From JAGXIT01 sp049293335 (GTDB lineage Bacteria > Patescibacteriota > Saccharimonadia > Saccharimonadales > UBA4665), in contig JBATSO010000064.1 in assembly GCA_049293335.1 (NCBI GenBank), positions 1-18,594 on the forward strand: a stretch of DNA of 18,594 nt, read 5' to 3'. Positions within the stretch are counted from its first letter, which is position 1; every line of letters begins with the position of its first letter. Shown one piece after another: positions 14,114 through 18,594 of the stretch. The notes beneath the pieces are model-generated. The model worked only from the letters and a program-made list of their open reading frames with translations, was not told the origin of the DNA and ran no database searches. The position numbers were made by a program, and so were the translations under genes.

Positions 14114-15304
14114 ATGCATGGACTGATTATAGATACCCAAAACCAACCCTGGGACGATTCAAAAGGGTTTGTGCGAGCCGAGCTTCCCGTTCCAAGCCTG
14201 AGTGAAGCGCACAATTCAGACGATGCTAGTTCAGTCATAGTTAAGGTCAACTATGCTGGTGTGTGCGGCAGCGACCGCGGTCTTTGGCACCGAACAGCGT
14301 TCAAAGACCAATTTTTGGCAGCGCTCGCTCGTGACCAAAAACAGAGTCGAGTCGTTGGCCACGAATTCGTGGGCGAGGTGGTTGAGGTTGGCTCAAAGGT
14401 AAATTCGCTCTACTGGGACCCAGACCCCAAAAACGTTGCCAAAATAGAGGTGGGCAGCCTTGTTTCTGGTGACAGTCATGTTACCTGTGGCAAATGCTAC
14501 CAGTGCCGTCTGGGCGAAGCAAATGTTTGTATGAACGAGGCTATTTTGGGTATTACCATTGACGGCATTTTTGCGCAGTATGTTAAACTTCCGGCCAAAA
14601 ACCTGTGGGCTATCGACAGTAGCCGTATACGACCAGAAGTGGCCGCCATTATGGACCCCTTCGGCAACGCCGTTCATGCGCTCAGCAAGGTTGATGTGCG
14701 CGGCCAGCGTGTGGCGGTTTTTGGCGCGGGTGCGATTGGTCTCTTTAGCATTCTCATCGCCCAAAAATTTGGGGCAGCCAAGGTTATCGCTGTCGATATT
14801 AGTCCTACAAACCTGGAAATGGCTCGCCAGGTCGGTGCCGATGAAACCATTCTCATCGAGCAGTCAAACAAGCAGAATCAATGGGAACATGACCCCAATG
14901 TCATTGAACGCATCCGCGAGCTTACCTATGGCAAAGGCGTCGATATTAGCATGGAGATGGCTGGCCCGCCGAGCAGCGTAAATAACGCCATCGACAGCAC
15001 TCGCCGCGGCGGTCACATTGTGCTTTTTGGTGTAAAAGATGGCGACCTGACTATACCGCAGTTCCCGCGCCTCATCGTCGCTGGTCTGACCATTCACTGT
15101 ATCATCGGCCGCGAAATCTTTAAAACCTGGCAGCTTTCGCAGCGCATTCTTTCGCAAGCCAGCAACGGCGTGCAAGATAAAGTATGGAATGTCATACTAA
15201 AAGGCGGCAAAGACACTGTGCTTGGTTTGAGCGAGTTTAACCCAGACGTCTTTGAACGGAGCATGAACGAGCACCCCAAGCTGATTTTTAATATGGAAAA
15301 GTAA
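14114..15304 (+). CDS. tdh: L-threonine 3-dehydrogenase (zinc-dependent)
   Basis: Oxidises L-threonine with NAD to 2-amino-3-ketobutyrate, which the downstream kbl product cleaves to glycine and acetyl-CoA. It belongs to the zinc medium-chain dehydrogenases. Catalytic zinc ligands are Cys51 (GVCGSDRG), His83 and Glu84 (GHEF). A structural zinc knuckle has Cys125, 128, 131 and 139 (CGKCYQCRLGEANVC). The Rossmann motif GAGAIG is at 204-209, with an acidic residue at the end of the next strand (VIAVD) for NAD. DPFGNAVHAL and GREIFKTWQ are typical of threonine dehydrogenase rather than sorbitol or alcohol dehydrogenases. The protein is 396 residues, compared with about 341 in Escherichia coli, with insertions near residues 60-80 and in the C-terminal half. 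The ATG at 14114 fits the family N-terminus. An in-frame TTG at 14078 would add 12 residues. No strong ribosome-binding site is seen. Confidence 0.88.
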   Translation: MHGLIIDTQNQPWDDSKGFVRAELPVPSLSEAHNSDDASSVIVKVNYAGVCGSDRGLWHRTAFKDQFLAALARDQKQSRVVGHEFVGEVVEVGSKVNSLYWDPDPKNVAKIEVGSLVSGDSHVTCGKCYQCRLGEANVCMNEAILGITIDGIFAQYVKLPAKNLWAIDSSRIRPEVAAIMDPFGNAVHALSKVDVRGQRVAVFGAGAIGLFSILIAQKFGAAKVIAVDISPTNLEMARQVGADETILIEQSNKQNQWEHDPNVIERIRELTYGKGVDISMEMAGPPSSVNNAIDSTRRGGHIVLFGVKDGDLTIPQFPRLIVAGLTIHCIIGREIFKTWQLSQRILSQASNGVQDKVWNVILKGGKDTVLGLSEFNPDVFERSMNEHPKLIFNMEK

Positions 15305-15451
15305 ATGAGAATAACATTGTATAGCGTGTCACCCGTCACGAAACAATATCGTGTAGCTATTAGCCATGAGTCCCACGGCAATTGCTACAGGCGAATGGCT
15401 AATGTTTGGTCACACGTGACAGGATAAAGGCTAATCAAAGGAGTTAATTAT
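15305..15451 (+). promoter_or_regulatory. Structured tdh-kbl spacer, candidate cis-regulatory RNA
   Basis: The 147-base spacer folds by eye into a closed multibranch form. TGTCAC (15327-15332) pairs with GTGACA (15416-15421). Inside are CACGA/TCGTG with a 7-base loop (15337-15353) and the perfect 9-pair ATTAGCCAT/ATGGCTAAT (15359-15367 with 15395-15403). A second GGCTAAT lies at 15429-15435, one base before the kbl ribosome-binding site AAAGGAG (15437-15443). ATTAGCC could pair with either GGCTAAT, and the second pairing would crowd the ribosome-binding site. It does not match the glycine riboswitch or any class recognised here. Confidence 0.45.
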
Positions 15452-16624
15452 ATGTACACAGCACTCAAACCCATCCTCGAAACCGAACTGCAAAATATCA
15501 AAGACCAATCGCTTTGGAAAGAAGAGCGCGTCATTACCTCGCCGCAAGGCCGTGAAATCACTGTCGACGGCAAAAAACTCTTAAATTTTTGTGCCAACAA
15601 CTACCTTGGTTTCTCTGGCACCGATGGCGTGCGCGAGGCCTCCGATACGGCGCTTGCGCGTTGGGGTTTTGGCCAGGCTAGCGTGCGTTTTATCTGCGGC
15701 ACACAGGGGATTCACAAAGAGCTCGAGGCCGCCACCGCGAAGTTTTTGGGCATGGAAGATGCCATCTTGTATTCATCGTGTTTTATGGCCAACGTTGGGC
15801 TATTTCAAACATTTTTTGGGCCCGAAGACGCCATTATTAGCGACGAGCTCAACCACGCCAGTATTATCGACGCCGTTAGGCTGACCAAATCCGAACGGCT
15901 CATCTACGCCCATATGGACATGGCCGATCTTGAAGCCAAGCTCGAAAGCGTTAAAGACAAACGACTCAAGGTTATCGCCACCGACGGCGTATTTTCAATG
16001 GACGGCCATATTGCGCCACTCAAAGACATCTGTGACCTAGCCGACACATACGGTGCGCTCGTCATGGTGGATGATGCCCACGCTACGGGCGTGCTAGGTG
16101 CAACAGGTCGAGGTACCCCAGAGTTCACTGGCACAGAAGGCCGCATAGATTTTCTTACTGGTACTTACGGCAAGGCGCTCGGTGGCGCCGGCGGGGCATT
16201 TATAGCCAGTCATCAAGCTGTTGTCGACTACCTCCGCCAGCGTTCCCGTACCTACCTGTTTAGCAATGCCATGGAGGTCGGTACCTGCGGCGCATCGCTC
16301 TACACACTTGACTACATCCAGCAGCACCCCGAACTCGTCCAGAAACTTAAAAACAACACCACGCTGTTTCGCACCCTTATGGCAGAAGCCGGTTTTAGCG
16401 TGGCGGGCGGCGAACACCCGATTACGCCCATTATGTTTGCCGAAGAAAAAGACGCTGTCGAGACCGCCCGCAAACTTTTCGATGAAGGCATCTACGTCGT
16501 TGGCTTTAGCTTTCCTGTTGTACCGAAGGGCAAAGCCCGAATTCGCGTTCAAATCTCGGCCGCTCACACCGAGGACGACATCCGCTTTCTTGTCGCAAAA
16601 TTTGTCGCCGTTACCCAAAAGTAG
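15452..16624 (+). CDS. kbl: Glycine C-acetyltransferase (2-amino-3-ketobutyrate CoA ligase)
   Basis: A pyridoxal-phosphate enzyme that splits 2-amino-3-ketobutyrate with CoA into glycine and acetyl-CoA, the second step after threonine dehydrogenase, whose gene is directly upstream. It is 390 residues, close to the usual 398. Landmarks are FCANNYLGFSG near residue 46, GQASVRFICGTQ with the substrate-loop signature, the cofactor-binding VDDAHATGVLG with Asp207 and His210, and the Schiff-base lysine Lys241 in GTYGKALGG. The C-terminal KGKARIRVQISAAHTEDDI is typical of the alpha-oxoamine synthase group. 8-amino-7-oxononanoate synthase is the main alternative, but the tdh neighbour and the motif context favour Kbl. 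AAAGGAG lies 8 bases before the ATG. The gene order tdh-kbl is the reverse of that in Escherichia coli. Confidence 0.93.
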   Translation: MYTALKPILETELQNIKDQSLWKEERVITSPQGREITVDGKKLLNFCANNYLGFSGTDGVREASDTALARWGFGQASVRFICGTQGIHKELEAATAKFLGMEDAILYSSCFMANVGLFQTFFGPEDAIISDELNHASIIDAVRLTKSERLIYAHMDMADLEAKLESVKDKRLKVIATDGVFSMDGHIAPLKDICDLADTYGALVMVDDAHATGVLGATGRGTPEFTGTEGRIDFLTGTYGKALGGAGGAFIASHQAVVDYLRQRSRTYLFSNAMEVGTCGASLYTLDYIQQHPELVQKLKNNTTLFRTLMAEAGFSVAGGEHPITPIMFAEEKDAVETARKLFDEGIYVVGFSFPVVPKGKARIRVQISAAHTEDDIRFLVAKFVAVTQK

Positions 16625-16738
16625 CCACCATGGTACACACCCCGCTAACCATCACCAAACCCACCCTACTTCCCGGCTAAAGACCCATCTGACACTGCTG
16701 GCTGGTGCGAAACTCGTGTTATCGAGCAAGTTTCTACA

Positions 16739-16942
16739 TTAAATACGTATGACTATTTTACCCTTAGCCTTGCCAGACTCGTAGTACGAAAGCGCTTCTT
16801 TTGTAGAGTTGAGCGGAAAGACCTTATCGAGCACTGGGCGTATGGCTTCAGTTTCGTATAGTTTTTTAAGCTGAGTTAATTCTGCGCCGCTTGGATACAT
16901 AAAATGGAACGAGTATGTTACGCCGAGTTTTTTTGCTAGCAT
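16739..16942 (-). pseudogene. C-terminal remnant of a zinc-type/quinone oxidoreductase
   Basis: The 67 residues match the end of NADP-dependent medium-chain oxidoreductases: KLGVTYSFHFMYPSGAELTQL, then IRPVLDKVFPL, then the closing EALSYYESGKAKGKIVIRI (the usual pattern is ALxYxExGRAKGKVVI). The first 250 or so residues, including the nucleotide-binding fold, are absent. A TGA lies two codons upstream of the ATG, so this is not simply a short annotation of a longer gene. It converges on kbl and has no ribosome-binding site. It is a decayed fragment. Confidence 0.7.
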
Positions 16943-17061
16943 GTATCAACAAAAATGCAATGTGTCCCACACAACGTGCATTATGGATCAATGCTTAACA
17001 GGGCTAGAAATCGTTTTTGGCGACATATGTGCCTGTCAAGCGCTAGTGTTATTTTCGCCGA

Positions 17062-17109
17062 CCCCCGAAACATTATTATGCAATAATCAGCAATCCATAC
17101 TTAGGGGGG
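17062..17109 (-). terminator. Probable terminator of the M16 peptidase gene
   Basis: CCCCC (17062-17066) and GGGGG (from 17104) enclose an inner perfect hairpin ATTATT-ATGC-AATAAT (17072-17087), starting five bases beyond the peptidase stop. No T-tract follows, so termination may be inefficient or this may be a 3'-end stabilising structure. Confidence 0.4.
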
Positions 17110-17113
17110 TGAG

Positions 17114-18421
17114 TTAAGCTATTTTACTATCAGCCCAGTCGCCTACACTATCAAGAACTGCTTGGTCAGGACTGGTCGCTAGCACCAACGGTTTTGTATC
17201 GGTTAGGTTCGTATGTAACTTTCTTAAAGTGCCTAGTGAGATTGTTTTTGCAAAATCCTCTACCTCATCGAGAGCAACTTCATCTCGTTTCGACAATGTT
17301 AGTATATTTCTCACCCTGCTCGCAATTTGTGCAGGGTTGCTTTGCATTACATGGTCAACATCACGATGTAGGGCGAGCAATGAAGACTTAAATACGTTTT
17401 CGGGCAGTGGTCTATGCAATACATCAGTATGTAGTGTTTCAAGTCCCGTAACTGCGTCTTCTCCGTTCAAGTTAGCAGTAGCAGTAAAATGCGACCAGCT
17501 CTTATTACGACCGAAATTCGAGTCAGATAATATACTAACACCTGTCTTTGCACCATAACAAAGGGCTAACTCTCTACGTAGACGATTATGGGCTACCTTC
17601 GAAAGGATCATGCTAACTAAGGTATAGCTTAGTTGCTCACGAAAAGATGTTGTTTCAGGCATACCATAGCTTATACTTACAGAGCTTTGAGCGGTTAATG
17701 GCAAATCAACTCGTTGTAATGAGGCAGCCAAGTTGTCTGGATTAAAATTACCGAGTTCTACGAAAGCTGGCTGGTCTACGCCTTCTTCTTTGTATCCAGC
17801 CATCAAAGTTTCAGTAAACTCACGCTGTCGCTCTACTGGCTCAGAAGAACACAAGACCAATACTGCATTACCAAGCCTATAGTGTCGCTGATGAAAACTC
17901 CTCAATGCTTCTGGTGTCATTCGTTGAACATCTTCTATGGTTCCACCGGTTGGGCGTGAGTATAGTTCACCTCTTGTTGCTCGTGCATGAGCAATACCAG
18001 CATTAAAGAAGGGGCTGGAAGCATAGCCTCTTAGTTCATCTACTATAGGCTTTCTTTCACCTTCAAGAGCCGCTGTAGTCAAGACAGGCCTTAGCCCAAG
18101 CTGGGTTACGAAGAAACCAACCGACTCAAGATCGTAACCGTCTGCGATATAGGTAGTAAACATCTGGCTAGTGAAAGCGTTCTGAGTTAATCCTTTTTCT
18201 TCTGTGTAGCGATGAACATCCGCCTCATGAGGCATTGCTTCTGTGCCTTGAAATGTAATGTGCTCTAGGAAGTGTGCTGCTCCATAGGCATCTGGTGTTT
18301 CGTGTACAGAACCCGCCCCAACGGTAAACCTTGCTGAATGTGTACGAAAATGAGGAAGGTTAACAAAAGCAGCTCTGAGGCCACTGTCTAATTGCTCAAC
18401 CTTTATGCCTCCTGCTGACAT
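17114..18421 (-). CDS. M16-family zinc metallopeptidase
   Basis: An insulinase/pitrilysin-type peptidase of 435 residues, the size of a single two-domain M16B subunit. The inverted zinc motif HFLEH (His50, Glu53, His54 from the ATG) is followed 75 residues later by Glu129 in ERKPIVDEL, completing the H-x-x-E-H...E site, so the enzyme should be active. SRPTGGTIEDVQRMTPEALRSFHQRHY is the typical family segment after it. There is no signal peptide, so it is cytoplasmic or exported by another route. An open frame begins with TTG at 18427, but the ATG at 18421 is preferred: a consensus TATAAT ends seven bases upstream, giving a leaderless transcript. M16B enzymes often occur as an active and inactive pair, and no partner is seen in the window. 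Confidence 0.88.
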   Translation of the reverse strand: MSAGGIKVEQLDSGLRAAFVNLPHFRTHSARFTVGAGSVHETPDAYGAAHFLEHITFQGTEAMPHEADVHRYTEEKGLTQNAFTSQMFTTYIADGYDLESVGFFVTQLGLRPVLTTAALEGERKPIVDELRGYASSPFFNAGIAHARATRGELYSRPTGGTIEDVQRMTPEALRSFHQRHYRLGNAVLVLCSSEPVERQREFTETLMAGYKEEGVDQPAFVELGNFNPDNLAASLQRVDLPLTAQSSVSISYGMPETTSFREQLSYTLVSMILSKVAHNRLRRELALCYGAKTGVSILSDSNFGRNKSWSHFTATANLNGEDAVTGLETLHTDVLHRPLPENVFKSSLLALHRDVDHVMQSNPAQIASRVRNILTLSKRDEVALDEVEDFAKTISLGTLRKLHTNLTDTKPLVLATSPDQAVLDSVGDWADSKIA

Positions 18422-18428
18422 TAACAAA

Positions 18429-18457
18429 ATTATATATCATTCATCTCTGTTAGACAA
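18429..18457 (-). promoter_or_regulatory. Promoter of the M16 peptidase gene, leaderless
   Basis: TTGTCT (minus strand 18457-18452), an exact 17-base spacer and a perfect TATAAT (18434-18429). The expected start is within a base of the ATG at 18421, and there is no Shine-Dalgarno, so translation would be leaderless. Confidence 0.75.
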
Positions 18458-18508
18458 CCCTCAAATCCGTAACCCCTCACTACCCCTTGCCTCATGAACC
18501 CGTTCGGT

Positions 18509-18524
18509 CTAAGCTATAGCTTAG
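18509..18524. promoter_or_regulatory. 16-base perfect palindrome upstream of the last gene
   Basis: CTAAGCTATAGCTTAG is a perfect palindrome, 18 bases before the ATG at 18543 and between two divergent genes. It could be an operator for a dimeric repressor; no loop is available for a transcript hairpin. Confidence 0.35.
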
Positions 18525-18542
18525 GACGAAAAACAAATACGT

Positions 18543-18594
18543 ATGCCATACGGTAAGAAACTCACTGACGCAGAAGTTGCAGCACGCATGGTTG
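18543..18594 (+). CDS. Start of a gene running off the window
   Basis: ATG at 18543 opens a frame of 17 codons, MPYGKKLTDAEVAARMV, without a stop before the window ends. AGGAC lies 16 bases upstream, which is a weak ribosome-binding site. It is divergent from the M16 gene. Too little is visible to name a product, and it may not be a gene. Confidence 0.4.
   Translation, partial: MPYGKKLTDAEVAARMV

Noticed and set aside
15305..15451. Glycine riboswitch before kbl
   Set aside because: The conserved glycine-aptamer core sequences are not found. The stems present are different, so only an unassigned structure is claimed.

Overview
The window is bacterial and uses the standard genetic code: a 2,447-codon gene contains no in-frame UGA, and UGA ends two other genes. 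A Sec-exported giant RHS protein with PA14 modules, an M16 peptidase with a leaderless promoter, a tRNA with an encoded CCA end and tRNA-linked intergenic repeats together suggest Patescibacteria (CPR), most likely a Saccharibacteria-like organism. That assignment is inference, because no ribosomal RNA or ribosomal protein gene is present.

Layout. 1-1112: an insertion sequence with a DDE transposase on the minus strand. Its right end lies 78 bases upstream of the next gene. 1191-10600: a polymorphic-toxin locus. It has a 2,447-residue secreted RHS/YD-repeat protein with PA14-type modules and a variable C-terminal toxin tail. Three small AT-rich genes follow, at least two of which look like immunity genes, and then a broken piece of a second rhs gene. 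10708-11806: a small helical protein and a small secreted protein, closed by a strong bidirectional terminator. 11870-12183: GC-rich tandem repeats carrying copies of a tRNA 3' end. 12157-13794 (minus strand): a phenylalanine module made of a promoter, a Phe-rich 19-codon leader peptide, an intrinsic terminator with a competing antiterminator, a prephenate dehydratase-like protein with two ACT domains, and tRNA-Phe(GAA) with its own promoter. 14114-16624: tdh and kbl, the two-step conversion of threonine to glycine and acetyl-CoA, with a structured 147-base spacer before kbl. 16739-16942: the C-terminal remnant of a medium-chain dehydrogenase. 17062-18457: an M16 metallopeptidase with its terminator and promoter. 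18543-18594: the first 17 codons of a further gene.

Most notable is the phenylalanine module. Its leader peptide has four UUU codons within six residues. It is followed by mutually exclusive pairings of GGAGGC with GCCTCC and by a perfect terminator just upstream of an ACT-domain prephenate dehydratase-like gene. This is the logic of ribosome-mediated attenuation, known from the enterobacterial pheL-pheA pair, but probably on a leaderless transcript and in a lineage usually regarded as poor in amino-acid biosynthesis. Second is a possible RNA switch ahead of kbl. Third is the RHS toxin and immunity array.
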